Below are positions 44,706-54,724 of a stretch of 64,000 nucleotides of DNA, in pieces. Source of the DNA: Alteromonas sp. 1_MG-2023. GTDB lineage: Bacteria; Pseudomonadota; Gammaproteobacteria; Enterobacterales; Alteromonadaceae. Positions within the stretch are counted from its first letter, which is position 1; each line of letters opens with the position of its first letter. Location of the stretch: positions 372,001-436,000 of the forward strand of contig NZ_JAUOQH010000001.1 in NCBI RefSeq assembly GCF_030547075.1, read 5' to 3'. The translations under genes and the position numbers were made by a program. The notes beneath the pieces were generated by a model. The model did no database searches and was not told the DNA's origin. It worked only from the letters and a program-made list of their open reading frames with translations.

Positions 44706-44839
44706 GTGCAAATAATATTGCAATAACTGGTTTCCCATCTACAGTTAAACTATTCCGCATACGACTATAATTATGAGGATGTAAGCGCGTTAAAGTATTA
44801 ATCGGTTGCCTAGCTTAGGTGTTGTAGCAGGGAGTGGCT

Positions 44840-47047
44840 ATGAGTGGAAATCATCGAGTGGCTAAAAGTGGAAATAAAGTACCCTTGAATAATGTAAAAC
44901 ATTGGAATTTATATTTAGCCACGGGCGTCTCTGTAGTCATACTGTGCTTTTTTTCCTACCTTTATTACTGTTTGCATTCACATTACAAATTATCCCAGTC
45001 ATTAAATGCGAGTAACTCTCTTCATCATGTGCTCATTGAAATAGATCAGCATATTGATACGCTTTCCGAGCCTGCGCCGATGGCAAAAATTGCCGCATCG
45101 CAAAAACAATTACTCCCGCTAACCGTAGAAGCTGATTACTATTTTCAACAGGTATTTCAAATTGACGATAGTCATTTTGATGGCATTAGTACCCAGCCAT
45201 TAAGTGTAGAAACTTTTACTACGGAGCGACAGCGAAGCTATTCCCTTTCCCTTCCAGAGCAAATAAAAGTCACTTTATCCTTACTAGCAACCATCGTTGA
45301 TTTGCCTCCCAACGACGTGGTTGATTACTTAGCCAGCCCGCTTAGTATCACTTCGCTTATTGAAGATTTAAGGCATGAAGAGCAAAACACACTAAACTAC
45401 CTAAGTGCTAGTGCACAAAATGTAAAGATCAGCCTTATTATTATGGCTGCATTATTAACCCTTTTACTGGCCGGGCTATGGCTATTTACGTTTTCAAAAC
45501 AAGAAAAGCACCAAATCCGCCCTATTGATAGTAAGAAAGGCGCCTCATCTAAAGCACTGCAACACCAAGAAATAATAGAAGCGGAAAAGAAAGACTTTCT
45601 CAACTTAATGAGCCACGAATTTAGAGGTCCAATAAGCGCTATCATTACCGCCCTTGAGCTCATTCCTAACATGAAGCAGCAGCAAGGTAAGTTGTTACAG
45701 CAGGCAGAGCAATCCTGTTACCGGCTACTTCACTTATCGAATAATTTGCTTGATATTTTATCGATAGACAACGAACAAGATAAGCATATTGGGCGAGTTG
45801 ATTTAATTAGTCTGCTAGACGAATGTATTGCCCCTTATTCCGTGCAGGTAAGAGGTAAAAAAGTTGAATTCACGATGCATTGCAGCCATAGCGTACCTCA
45901 ATTTATTGAAGGCGACGCAACCAATTTATCAAAAGTCATCCGCAACTTGTTAGACAACGCTGTTAAGTTTACCCCTAATGGCTTCATTGATGTTGGGATA
46001 ACCACCTTAGTAAAAAACAAGAAGGTGTTTTTAATCATTAAGGTTAAAGACTCTGGCTTAGGCATTGCTGATGCCATAAAGCCCAGAATATTTGAACGCT
46101 TTTTTCGCGGGGAACAACCCCTCAATCATAGATACCCGGGTGCAGGGATTGGCCTAGCCGTAGCGCAAAAAAGTATTGAGCAATTAGAAGGTAGTTTAAC
46201 CTTTACGAGTCAAGCTGGTTCTGGCAGCGAATTTACTGCCAATATTCCCATTATGCCTTTACAAGTTGATGAAGCGCCAAAAGCGAGCACAAGCACTGCT
46301 CGATTTGCCATTGTTGACGATTTAGAAATTTCACGACTTCATATACAGAACATTATTACCAATGAAGGCTTTGAAGCGCGATGCTTTGCCTCAGGCTCAG
46401 ACTTACTGAGTTTGCATGATGAATTACTTCAATATACCGCCATTTTCGCCGACCTTTATATGCCTGGCATTGATGGTTTAGAACTTACCCGAACGTTACA
46501 CGCTATTTACGGTAAGCGAACGCCACCTATTGTGGTGCTATCAGCTACCCCTGACATTGCTAATGTTATAGCAAACAGTCAGTTAGAGATTTGGCAGTCA
46601 TTCGTTAAACCCGTCGATAAAAACCGCATAATAGATAGCCTTCATCACTTAGCCCAACCTAATAAATCTACCTTTCAGGCACCCACTTATGCCAAAATAT
46701 TGGTGGTTGAAGATGAGCCAATTAATGCAGAAATGCTTGAAAATATGCTGATTTGTATGGGCTACTCACCGAAGACGGTCAATAACGGGGATGATGCCAT
46801 TATTCAAGCTAGAGAAGAGTCTTTCGACGCTATCTTGCTAGATATCAACTTGCCCGACATAAGCGGCTTAGAAGTAGCAAAGATAATTAAAGAGAAAAAA
46901 CCGCATATCCCTATTATCGCTGTTACTGCTAACGCGCATAAAGATGACAGGAAAGCATCAGAGCTTGCGGGTATTCGCTATCACTTGGTAAAACCGGTGA
47001 CATTCCAAGAGTTGAAAAACACCCTAGGACTAACGCTGTTGAAGTAA
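44840..47047 (+). CDS. Membrane hybrid histidine kinase with two receiver domains
   Basis: A 735-residue protein. Two membrane segments (about 26-46 and 198-218) flank a periplasmic sensor of about 150 residues with no known motif. HisKA has H259 in LMSHEFRGPIS, and HATPase has LDNAVKFTPNG, DSGLGIAD and GAGIGLAVA. REC1 (about 490-605) has VDD, FADLYMPG and KPV. REC2 (about 620-735) has VEDE, LLDINLPD and KPV. Both receivers keep the phosphate-accepting Asp. No HPt domain is attached, so a separate HPt protein is expected. ATG 44840 with GGGAG upstream is preferred to GTG 44834. Confidence 0.9.
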   Translation: MSGNHRVAKSGNKVPLNNVKHWNLYLATGVSVVILCFFSYLYYCLHSHYKLSQSLNASNSLHHVLIEIDQHIDTLSEPAPMAKIAASQKQLLPLTVEADYYFQQVFQIDDSHFDGISTQPLSVETFTTERQRSYSLSLPEQIKVTLSLLATIVDLPPNDVVDYLASPLSITSLIEDLRHEEQNTLNYLSASAQNVKISLIIMAALLTLLLAGLWLFTFSKQEKHQIRPIDSKKGASSKALQHQEIIEAEKKDFLNLMSHEFRGPISAIITALELIPNMKQQQGKLLQQAEQSCYRLLHLSNNLLDILSIDNEQDKHIGRVDLISLLDECIAPYSVQVRGKKVEFTMHCSHSVPQFIEGDATNLSKVIRNLLDNAVKFTPNGFIDVGITTLVKNKKVFLIIKVKDSGLGIADAIKPRIFERFFRGEQPLNHRYPGAGIGLAVAQKSIEQLEGSLTFTSQAGSGSEFTANIPIMPLQVDEAPKASTSTARFAIVDDLEISRLHIQNIITNEGFEARCFASGSDLLSLHDELLQYTAIFADLYMPGIDGLELTRTLHAIYGKRTPPIVVLSATPDIANVIANSQLEIWQSFVKPVDKNRIIDSLHHLAQPNKSTFQAPTYAKILVVEDEPINAEMLENMLICMGYSPKTVNNGDDAIIQAREESFDAILLDINLPDISGLEVAKIIKEKKPHIPIIAVTANAHKDDRKASELAGIRYHLVKPVTFQELKNTLGLTLLK

Positions 47048-47059
47048 TAGCACAATAAC

Positions 47060-47090
47060 GTATCAGCTTTGGCAATGTATCAGCTTTGGC
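47060..47090. repeat. Direct repeat GTATCAGCTTTGGC
   Basis: GTATCAGCTTTGGC occurs at 47060-47073 and 47077-47090, just after the hybrid kinase stop. Function unknown. Confidence 0.5.
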
Positions 47091-47103
47091 CATACTGCAA
47101 AAA

Positions 47104-47141
47104 CAAGGCTACGCAAGCTAGGTCATTGGAGCCTAGCCTTG
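47104..47141 (-). terminator. Terminator of the REC-CheC / GGDEF operon
   Basis: CAAGGCTA (47104-47111) pairs with TAGCCTTG (47134-47141), and on the minus strand TTTTTG follows the stem. It lies 40 bp after the GGDEF gene stop. Confidence 0.6.
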
Positions 47142-47182
47142 AAAGCTATAGCTCGAAAGCTATACCGCTAAAACTATACTAA

Positions 47183-48142
47183 TTAAGCCTCGGTAAGTGG
47201 GTTAATACAGTACTTATTGCGGCCCGTTTCTTTAGCTTCGTAAAGAGCCTGATCTGCTTTTTCAAGCCATGCCATTGAGCTTTTGCTGTTAGCGTCTAAC
47301 TGTGCAAGGCCCAAGCTTACAGTAAACATTATTTCTTGCCCTTCATGTTCAACCACTAAACGCTCTGCCAACCGACGAATACGCTCAGCAACAATAGCAG
47401 CCTTTTCAACCGAGGAATCGGTAAGAATTACCGCAAACTCTTCGCCACCATAACGGCCGGCTAAATCCGTTTCGCGTACACAGCGTTTAATTAACGCTGA
47501 AAGCATTTGAATTACCTTATCGCCAGCTTGATGCCCATAGGTATCATTCACTTTTTTAAAGTGGTCAATATCTAACATCATGGCAGTACTGGCTTTGTCT
47601 TGACGCTTGGCTAACTTGTACGAATACTCAAAGCGCTCTTGCCAATAGCGACGATTAAATAGGCCTGTTAGGCCGTCAATACGACTGGCGGTTTTCAACT
47701 CGTCGTTAAGCCTGTCCATACCTATTTTACTGAGCGCTTGGTCGGTTACATCGTAAACCAACATGCAAAACTGATCGACGCTGCCAGTTTCAGACACTAA
47801 AGGAAACATAGTCACGTTCTGGTACATAAAGCTGGCTTCACATGTGATGGGTCTGTTACTGCCAAATTTAAATAAATACTGACGCTGCTCCCAAATAATA
47901 AAAACTGGGCTTTTTAGGTTAAATATAGGGTTAGATTTGAGCCTTAACCATTTTTCATCTATTTCTGGAAAGTGTTCAAATAGGGAGGTGCCAATAATAC
48001 TTTTAGGCACAATGGATGAATGGTTCTCCATGAACTTATTCCACCCTTCAACCTTGAAGTTTTTGTCTAATACCACGATACCTGCTTCTATAGAATCGAG
48101 CAGTACCGCAGACAAATCACCGTTTTGGTTTAGTGAGATCAT
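47183..48142 (-). CDS. PAS-GGDEF diguanylate cyclase
   Basis: A 319-residue protein. A PAS domain (about 10-135) is joined by a short helix to GGDEF (150-312). The active site GGEEF is at 232-236, and the I-site RETD (223-226) is intact, so it should make c-di-GMP with product inhibition. No membrane segment or signal is seen. Its start overlaps the stop of the REC-CheC gene as ATGA, so the two proteins are made together and the REC-CheC protein probably tunes or feeds this cyclase. Confidence 0.92.
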   Translation of the reverse strand: MISLNQNGDLSAVLLDSIEAGIVVLDKNFKVEGWNKFMENHSSIVPKSIIGTSLFEHFPEIDEKWLRLKSNPIFNLKSPVFIIWEQRQYLFKFGSNRPITCEASFMYQNVTMFPLVSETGSVDQFCMLVYDVTDQALSKIGMDRLNDELKTASRIDGLTGLFNRRYWQERFEYSYKLAKRQDKASTAMMLDIDHFKKVNDTYGHQAGDKVIQMLSALIKRCVRETDLAGRYGGEEFAVILTDSSVEKAAIVAERIRRLAERLVVEHEGQEIMFTVSLGLAQLDANSKSSMAWLEKADQALYEAKETGRNKYCINPLTEA

Positions 48143-49167
48143 GATGATGGATCCTTTGCTACATCCACTAACCGACTATAAATATTGTTCATCGCTTCAT
48201 CAGGGAATAACAATAATAAATCGAAAGCAATATCTCTGGCTTTAATGGCGTAGCCAATTTCGATGGCCATTACCGTGCCCCACTTCTTCACGTTGTCGTT
48301 AAGTAGCGCAGCAAGCCCTTGATGACGTCCTAACAGTGCAGGTAGTGTGTGACTGAACGACACATTTAATTGCTCTGACAAGCCATTTAGACAGGCGCCA
48401 ATAAGAATATTAGAGACATCCATTAAGGCTTCAAGTTCTAAACTTCCCGTAGATTGGTGGGCGTCGTACTTCAGCAACTCAACTATATTTTGGGAATTAG
48501 TGTCGTTAAAGATAACCAGCGCTTCGCCGCGAATACCGGCACTCACAAAACCTTTTGAAACCGCAGATACACAATCGTTTCGATTTATCTCGGCAATCGC
48601 CATCGACAATTCGTTGCTTTCAAGCAAGTTAACGTTAGGAATAGGCAGGTCAACAAACTCGCCCATAAGCTGCGCTAAGCTCTCGCCCGCCCGTCCCATG
48701 GCAATATTCACCATTTCACGATAAGCGTCTAGCTTGTCGTCTAACGATGACGTTTCAGTGTCTTTTGAATCAGCTTCTCGTTGCTGAGCGCTTGTTACGC
48801 CACTGTAGATGCCATATGAGGTTAAAATGTTGGATAGTTTTTCGTTATCGATGGGCTTACGAATAAAATCAATGGCACCCAAGCCCAGCATTCGCTCTCG
48901 CGCTTGAGCTTGTACGTCGCCTGAAACCACAATCACTAGGCAAGGTAAGTCTTCCTGGCGAATGGCTTCCATGGTTTCGTAACCGTCCATGACCGGCATG
49001 TTTAAATCGAGAAAGACCACATCGCCCTTTCCAGCACGAATAATCTCTAACGCCTCTTGTCCATGGCCTGCAAATGAGATTTCCACATCCCAACCATCCG
49101 GAATACTGCGCGCCATCTGGCGTCTTGCAAAGCCGGAATCGTCACATATAAGAATAGGTGTAGACAC
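48139..49167 (-). CDS. Response regulator with CheC-type phosphatase domain
   Basis: A 342-residue protein. REC (about 4-118) has DD at 9-10, phospho-acceptor D54, S82 and K104. The rest (about 145-335) is CheC/CheX-like. It carries the signature D147-x3-E151-x2-N154-x22-P177 exactly, and a second copy E246-x3-D250-x2-N253-x22-P276 in which the catalytic Glu is Asp. CheC proteins remove phosphate from CheY-P. A fused REC suggests self- or partner-dephosphorylation controlled by a kinase. The gene is coupled to the GGDEF gene and separated from thyA by 9 bp. Confidence 0.88.
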   Translation of the reverse strand: MSTPILICDDSGFARRQMARSIPDGWDVEISFAGHGQEALEIIRAGKGDVVFLDLNMPVMDGYETMEAIRQEDLPCLVIVVSGDVQAQARERMLGLGAIDFIRKPIDNEKLSNILTSYGIYSGVTSAQQREADSKDTETSSLDDKLDAYREMVNIAMGRAGESLAQLMGEFVDLPIPNVNLLESNELSMAIAEINRNDCVSAVSKGFVSAGIRGEALVIFNDTNSQNIVELLKYDAHQSTGSLELEALMDVSNILIGACLNGLSEQLNVSFSHTLPALLGRHQGLAALLNDNVKKWGTVMAIEIGYAIKARDIAFDLLLLFPDEAMNNIYSRLVDVAKDPSS

Positions 49168-49176
49168 AAAACCTCC

Positions 49177-50010
49177 TTATATAGCGACTGGGGCTTTAAT
49201 ATGAGGGTGAGACTGGTAGCCTTTTAGCGTGAAGTCTTCGAAGGAAAAGTCAAAAATATCTTTAACGTTTTGGTTTAATTCCATAACCGGTGGCGCAAAA
49301 GGCTCTCGACTTAATTGAAGCTCTACTTGCTCTAAGTGATTGCTATACAAATGCGCATCACCTAAGGTCAAAATGAAGTCCCCGGGTTCTAAATCGCACA
49401 CCTGAGCAATCATCATGGTAAGCAAGGCATAACTGGCAATATTAAAAGGAATACCAAGGAATATATCGCCGCTACGCTGATATAACTGACAGCTGAGCTT
49501 GCCGTTAAGTACGTAAAACTGGAACATGGTATGGCAAGGCGGTAATGCCTGTTTACCCATTTCTGCATTTTCTTTTGGAGAATATTGGGTGTCGGGCAGA
49601 ACTGATGGATTCCACGCACTCACGATGAGTCTGCGAGAATCAGGATTTGTTTTTATTTGTTCGATAACATCTGTTATTTGATCGATAGTGGTACCATCGC
49701 CGTTATCCCAACTGCGCCATTGTTTGCCATATACAGGGCCAAGTTCACCTTCATCGGAGGCCCATTCATCCCAAATGCGCACGCCGTTTTCTTTTAAATA
49801 GGCGATATTGCTCTCGCCTTTTAAAAACCACAACAACTCGTGAACAATCGACTTAAGGTGACATTTTTTGGTAGTCACCAAGGGAAAACCTTGCTGCAAA
49901 TCGAATCGCATTTGATAGCCAAACACGCTTAGCGTACCGGTTCCGGTACGGTCTTCCTTTTTGACACCTGTATCACGTACATGGCGCATTAATCCGAGAT
50001 ATTCTTTCAT
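49177..50010 (-). CDS. thyA: Thymidylate synthase
   Basis: A 277-residue ThyA. Catalytic C159 is in [13 protein letters not shown], the phosphate-binding Arg is in [11 protein letters not shown], and [11 protein letters not shown] and [10 protein letters not shown] are the usual blocks. It makes dTMP from dUMP with methylene-THF. It is 13 residues longer than the E. coli enzyme because of an insertion (about 140-153) just before the catalytic Cys; some other bacterial ThyA proteins have this too. It is 12 bp after lgt, the same order as in E. coli. Confidence 0.96.
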   Translation of the reverse strand: MKEYLGLMRHVRDTGVKKEDRTGTGTLSVFGYQMRFDLQQGFPLVTTKKCHLKSIVHELLWFLKGESNIAYLKENGVRIWDEWASDEGELGPVYGKQWRSWDNGDGTTIDQITDVIEQIKTNPDSRRLIVSAWNPSVLPDTQYSPKENAEMGKQALPPCHTMFQFYVLNGKLSCQLYQRSGDIFLGIPFNIASYALLTMMIAQVCDLEPGDFILTLGDAHLYSNHLEQVELQLSREPFAPPVMELNQNVKDIFDFSFEDFTLKGYQSHPHIKAPVAI

Positions 50011-50022
50011 CTTTCTTCTTAT

Positions 50023-50826
50023 TTATTGTTTAATTCGTTGTTGCTGGCTAGCGTAAGCTCGCACTATTAATCCTATGCCTAATGCAATCATAGGTAAACA
50101 TAATAGCTGCCCTTGGCTTAATCCCATTTGGTATAAACCAATGTGGGCATCAGGCTCTCTGAAGAACTCCACAATAAAGCGGAAGCTGCCATAACCAAGT
50201 AAAAAGACACCACTTATCGCACCAACCGGACGAGGTTTTGCCGAATACAGCCATAAAATAACAAACAATAATACGCCTTCCAAGGCAAATTCATATAACT
50301 GGGATGGATGACGAGGCACATTGCCAGCACTAGGGAAAATGATAGCCCAAGGCACATCAGTGGTGCGGCCCCATAATTCAGCATTTAAGAAGTTTCCGAT
50401 GCGTCCTGCGCCTAAACCAATAGGCACTAAAGGTGCAACAAAATCGCCCAGACGTAAGAAAGTCGTTTTCATGCGTTTGGCTTGCCACATTAACGCCACT
50501 AGCACACCAATAAGCCCACCGTGGAATGACATGCCACCGGCCCATATCTTGAACAGGTAGAGGGGGTTATCTAGGAACATCCCAAATTGATAGAAGAACA
50601 CATAACCAATGCGCCCACCTAAAATCACCCCAACAAAACTCCAGAATAATAAGTCGCTGAGTTGATCGCGTGACCATTCAGTACGAGATAACCGCTTTTG
50701 CGCTAGCAAATACGCGGCAATAAAACCAACGAGGTACATCATGCCGTACCAACGGACACTTAATGGCCCGAGGCTAAAAATAATAGGGTCTATACTGGGA
50801 AAAACCAAATAACTGCTTTCGGCCAT
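50023..50826 (-). CDS. lgt: Prolipoprotein diacylglyceryl transferase
   Basis: A 267-residue, seven-helix inner-membrane enzyme. The signature [16 protein letters not shown] and [12 protein letters not shown] are intact, with the key Arg and His residues (HGGLIG loop as well). It moves diacylglyceryl from phosphatidylglycerol to the lipobox Cys of prolipoproteins. It lies between the TSUP permease gene and thyA. Confidence 0.95.
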   Translation of the reverse strand: MAESSYLVFPSIDPIIFSLGPLSVRWYGMMYLVGFIAAYLLAQKRLSRTEWSRDQLSDLLFWSFVGVILGGRIGYVFFYQFGMFLDNPLYLFKIWAGGMSFHGGLIGVLVALMWQAKRMKTTFLRLGDFVAPLVPIGLGAGRIGNFLNAELWGRTTDVPWAIIFPSAGNVPRHPSQLYEFALEGVLLFVILWLYSAKPRPVGAISGVFLLGYGSFRFIVEFFREPDAHIGLYQMGLSQGQLLCLPMIALGIGLIVRAYASQQQRIKQ

Positions 50827-50830
50827 ACGC

Positions 50831-51637
50831 TTAATTAATTCCTACAAACATTTTGATACTTACCAACACCAGCAAACACGCCAGCATGGCTTTTAAAACT
50901 CGAGTATTTACCCGCTGTCCTAGCTTAGCGCCTATACCTGCGGTAAATATTGATGTGGTGACAATACCTGCCGTGGCTGGCAAATATACGTAACCTAAAC
51001 TCCACTGAGGCATACCTGCTTGTTGCCAACCTGCAGCCACAAAACTGGCGGTGCCAAAAACTGCAATTAACAATCCGCTAAACGCAGCGCAGCCAATTGC
51101 TAATCTTATATTAATTCTGAACCACACTAAGGCGGGCACTAATAAAGCGCCACCACCAATACCCATCAGCGCACTAATTAAACCAGTGCCACTTCCTACA
51201 CAACTTAGCACCCATGGAGAGGCTTCACTGCCTGATGTTTTTTGCTTACCGAATATCATTTGTGCGGCAATAATTATCACCAGTACCGCAAAGATATCTT
51301 TTAGCAATGCACCTGAGATATGACTGGCAATTTGCGCGCCTAAAATAGCACCCACAGCAATGCCCAACCCCGTATAAAATACCGTTGGTTTGTGAATATT
51401 TCCTAACCGATAATGTGCAAAAGCTGACGACATGCCAGTAAATATGATGGTAGAAAGCGATGTAGCAATGGCCACCGGCATTACTGTTTCCACTGTCATG
51501 CCAGCAAAGTGGATCAGCAGGTAAGAGAGTACAGGAACGATGATAAGACCACCACCTATACCTAACATGCCGGCTAATAAACCGACGACCACGCCAAGCA
51601 CCAGGCAGCTCACAAAAATGATGGTTAACGGTTCCAT
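50831..51637 (-). CDS. TauE/SafE (TSUP) family permease
   Basis: A 268-residue membrane protein with about eight helices and two pseudo-repeats: [15 protein letters not shown] near the N-terminus and [15 protein letters not shown] in the middle. These glycine-rich motifs define the TSUP family (sulfite, sulfoacetate or other organosulfur/organic anion exporters). The substrate is not predictable. Its place between ptsP and lgt is common in marine gammaproteobacteria and gaps are only a few bases (4 bp to lgt), so it is in that operon. Confidence 0.88.
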   Translation of the reverse strand: MEPLTIIFVSCLVLGVVVGLLAGMLGIGGGLIIVPVLSYLLIHFAGMTVETVMPVAIATSLSTIIFTGMSSAFAHYRLGNIHKPTVFYTGLGIAVGAILGAQIASHISGALLKDIFAVLVIIIAAQMIFGKQKTSGSEASPWVLSCVGSGTGLISALMGIGGGALLVPALVWFRINIRLAIGCAAFSGLLIAVFGTASFVAAGWQQAGMPQWSLGYVYLPATAGIVTTSIFTAGIGAKLGQRVNTRVLKAMLACLLVLVSIKMFVGIN

Positions 51638-51696
51638 TAAAAATCCTTTAACACACAGCAGAAACCAACACCTAACGTGCTAGCGCCATGTCTACT

Positions 51697-54015
51697 TTAA
51701 GCACCCGCCCGTATTAACCCACCTAAGCCCTTAGTTTCCAAATATTCGTTGAGATGGCCGAATACTTGTTCATGACTATGTGACGTTAATGCAAGAGAAA
51801 GGAGCTGTTTACTTTCCGTCAGTGACACCTTGCGGATAAGCCAGTTAATCTTTCGAATATTAAACGCATTCATGCTTAAACGTCGATATCCCATGCCCAT
51901 CAGTAAAATGGCACCTGCAGGTTCACCCGCAATCTCGCCACAAATGGTAACAGGCACCTGATTTTCATTTGATTGCTTCACAATATCGTACAGTGCTGCC
52001 AATACCGCGGGATGATAACTGTTGTATAAACCAGCCACCCGGGTGTTATTTCTATCTACCGCTAACAAGTATTGGGTTAAATCGTTACTTCCCACCGAAA
52101 AGAAATCGACTTGTTTTGCTAGCTGCGGCAGTTGATACAACACTGACGGCACTTCTAACATAATACCTAACTTAGGCCGCTGCAGTTCATTGCCCGACCC
52201 AGAAACCTCGTCACATATCTCAAAATAGGCTTGATTGACTAAGCGTTTGGCCTCTTGCACTTCTGACACCGTAGATATCATCGGCAACATAATACGGAGG
52301 TTTTTAAGCCCAATGCTGGCTCTAAGCATGGCCCGCACTTGTACCAAGAAAATCTCTGGATGATCGAGCGTTAAACGAATTCCACGCCACCCTAAGAAGG
52401 GATTCTCTTCATTGATGGGGAAATACGGTAGCGGTTTGTCTCCGCCCACATCAAGGGTTCGCATAGTAATGGGTAAATCTGGCGCAGACTCTAAAATTTG
52501 GCGATAAAGCTCTACTTGTTCTTGCTCTGAAGGAAAACGTTCGCGAAGCATGAAAGGAATTTCAGTACGGTACAGTCCAATTCCAGCACCAATATGGCCC
52601 GCATTGAGCTCGGCTTCAGCAGACAAGCCCGCATTGATGTAAAGCGACATGCGGCAACCATCTACGCTTTCACAAGGCTGTCCGGCTTCGGCGTCTATCC
52701 GTTCGGTTATCGCCGACTCTTCTTCAATCAGCTGAATAAACTCGGTTTTTATATTCCGCTCGGGAGATACAATAACCTCCCCTGCATAGCCATCGAGTAA
52801 AAGCTCTTTGCCTTCTAGCAATGCAGGCGACACGTTCTGACATCCCATTACCGCAGGCACACCCATCGCTCTTGCTAGAATAGCCGCATGGGAGTTATTC
52901 GACCCGCGAATAGAAATAATGCCTTTGAGTTTGTCTCGAGGGAATTCTGCCAGCATGGTTGCCGACACTTCATCGGCCACTAAAATGCTGTCTTCGCTAG
53001 CCAGCTTTTCGACCAGCTTTTGCCCTTGTCCTTCGGTTAAAATATTAACCAGAATACGATCTGAAAGGTCGACTATATCAATGGCACGCTCTTGCATGTA
53101 AGGGTCGTCCATCGCGCGAAAACGTGCGGCGTAATTTTCGACCACCATTTTAAGCGAAGAAGCCGCATCCCATCCTTGCCTAATTTTCTCTTCGACTTCG
53201 CGGCCCAAGCTGTTTGCATCTAGCAAGTGATGGTAAAGCTGAAATATAGATTTTACGTCGTCAGGAATATCATCATCTAAGCTTTGCGATAAGCCATCCA
53301 CGTGTTGTCGAGTGACTTCAACACCTTTGCGGTACACCTGAATTTCGTCGTTTGGATTCGTCGAGCGTTTCACTACCCAGTTTTTCAGGTTTAGTGATTT
53401 ATCTGGGGAAAAGCCTTTGCCTATCGCTAAGCCAGGGGAGCCGGCTATACCAGATACATTTTTTTGCAGCGCAATACTATTAACGTTTGTAGCATTGTTG
53501 AGTGCGCCGCGCATGTCGGCATTGGTGATTTCAAGGGCAAGTTGTGCTGCTAGGGTAACTAAGAAGGCTTCTTCGTCTTCGCTAAAGCGGCGCATTTCAC
53601 TTTGTTGTAAGGTAATGACCCCAAGCACTTTTCGCTGGTGAATAATCGGCGTACCTAGAAATGCGTTGTAGTTTTCTTCTTGAACTTCTGGATATTCTTT
53701 AAAGCGAGGGTGATGTTGGGCATTAACGATATTGAGCGGTTCTTCCCGCTGGCCTACCAAGCCTATTAAGCCTTCAGAAAAGCCAATATGAACTTGCTCA
53801 ACGGCATCACGGTGAAGGCCGTCAGTGGCCTTTAGAATAAAGGTTTGTTTGTCGTAGTCAGCAAGGTAAATGGAGCACGAGTCAACATCTAGCGTTTGTT
53901 TAACGCGAGATGCTAGGCGAAACAAGGCAGTATCAAGGGCAGGAATTTGATTCATTTCCTGCACGATACGTTTCAGCGTTGTTAACATTGCGCCTTTATG
54001 ACCCTGAGTGTCCAA
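51697..54015 (-). CDS. ptsP: Phosphoenolpyruvate-protein phosphotransferase PtsP
   Basis: The 772-residue enzyme I of the nitrogen PTS. An N-terminal GAF domain (about 15-165) is followed by enzyme I: the phospho-acceptor H376 in GSNNSHAAILARAMGVP, GIGLYRTEIPFM, and GSNDLTQYLLAVDRNN in the PEP-binding barrel. It passes phosphate from PEP to NPr and EIIA-Ntr, a regulatory chain linked to nitrogen status and potassium. It is downstream of rppH on the same strand, as in E. coli. Confidence 0.95.
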   Translation of the reverse strand: MDTQGHKGAMLTTLKRIVQEMNQIPALDTALFRLASRVKQTLDVDSCSIYLADYDKQTFILKATDGLHRDAVEQVHIGFSEGLIGLVGQREEPLNIVNAQHHPRFKEYPEVQEENYNAFLGTPIIHQRKVLGVITLQQSEMRRFSEDEEAFLVTLAAQLALEITNADMRGALNNATNVNSIALQKNVSGIAGSPGLAIGKGFSPDKSLNLKNWVVKRSTNPNDEIQVYRKGVEVTRQHVDGLSQSLDDDIPDDVKSIFQLYHHLLDANSLGREVEEKIRQGWDAASSLKMVVENYAARFRAMDDPYMQERAIDIVDLSDRILVNILTEGQGQKLVEKLASEDSILVADEVSATMLAEFPRDKLKGIISIRGSNNSHAAILARAMGVPAVMGCQNVSPALLEGKELLLDGYAGEVIVSPERNIKTEFIQLIEEESAITERIDAEAGQPCESVDGCRMSLYINAGLSAEAELNAGHIGAGIGLYRTEIPFMLRERFPSEQEQVELYRQILESAPDLPITMRTLDVGGDKPLPYFPINEENPFLGWRGIRLTLDHPEIFLVQVRAMLRASIGLKNLRIMLPMISTVSEVQEAKRLVNQAYFEICDEVSGSGNELQRPKLGIMLEVPSVLYQLPQLAKQVDFFSVGSNDLTQYLLAVDRNNTRVAGLYNSYHPAVLAALYDIVKQSNENQVPVTICGEIAGEPAGAILLMGMGYRRLSMNAFNIRKINWLIRKVSLTESKQLLSLALTSHSHEQVFGHLNEYLETKGLGGLIRAGA

Positions 54016-54065
54016 TCGATGCTCCCTATACCTTACGCCTTTACTTTTGCGTCCTTAGCGTACGC

Positions 54066-54608
54066 CTAGCCCCTTCTGCGTTTTTTACCACGCTTGTGCG
54101 ATGACGTATTGTGACGCTGTGGTGGTCGCTGTTGAGCAGCCATAACTATAGGGGAAAACTCCTTCATTACCCTACGATAGACGTCTCGCTTGAACGACAC
54201 GACATTTCTAATTGGATACCAATAGCTCACCCATCGCCAATCATCAAACTCTGGGTGCCCTGTTTTCAACACGTTAACGTCCCGCTCGTCACAGTCTAGC
54301 TGTAGCAGGAACCACTTTTGTTTCTGGCCTATACAGACCGGATTGCTTCCCTGACGAATTAATCGCTTAGGTAACTTATATCTAAGCCAGTTGCGGGTAA
54401 CACTTAGAATGGTGACATCTTTCGGTGTCAGTCCCACTTCCTCGTGCAGCTCGCGGTACATAGCTTGTTCGGCAGATTCCCCTTCATCAATTCCGCCTTG
54501 AGGGAACTGCCATGAATGTTGACCATAACGCCTTGCCCAAAATATTTGACCCATTTTGTTGCAAATCACTATGCCCACATTCGCACGGAATCCATCGGCA
54601 TCTATCAC
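54066..54608 (-). CDS. rppH: RNA pyrophosphohydrolase RppH
   Basis: A 180-residue Nudix enzyme. The Nudix box (about 38-60) has [12 protein letters not shown] and RELHEEVGL; the blocks [15 protein letters not shown] and [13 protein letters not shown] are diagnostic of RppH. It removes pyrophosphate from the 5' end of messages to start decay. Translation starts at GTG 54608 (reads ATG-like [11 protein letters not shown]), with GGGAG seven bases before; homology to E. coli begins there. The frame is open further up only because it overlaps nothing there. A basic tail (KRGKKRRRG) is extra. Confidence 0.94.
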   Translation of the reverse strand: MIDADGFRANVGIVICNKMGQIFWARRYGQHSWQFPQGGIDEGESAEQAMYRELHEEVGLTPKDVTILSVTRNWLRYKLPKRLIRQGSNPVCIGQKQKWFLLQLDCDERDVNVLKTGHPEFDDWRWVSYWYPIRNVVSFKRDVYRRVMKEFSPIVMAAQQRPPQRHNTSSHKRGKKRRRG

Positions 54609-54724
54609 ATAGACTCCCGGGCAAACTATACTTTTATATCTCTGCATTCTTCCATAATATATACACCATTCAAAGCATTAATCGAAATTCATGCTTTCCT
54701 TATAGAAAATTACTGAGCTTAACT

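Noticed and set aside
51697-54608. Gap between rppH and ptsP as a gene
   Set aside because: Only 50 bases lie between them and no frame is supported.
54512-54724. N-terminal extension of MutH
   Set aside because: The stretch runs antisense through rppH, and MutH homology starts at ATG 54725.
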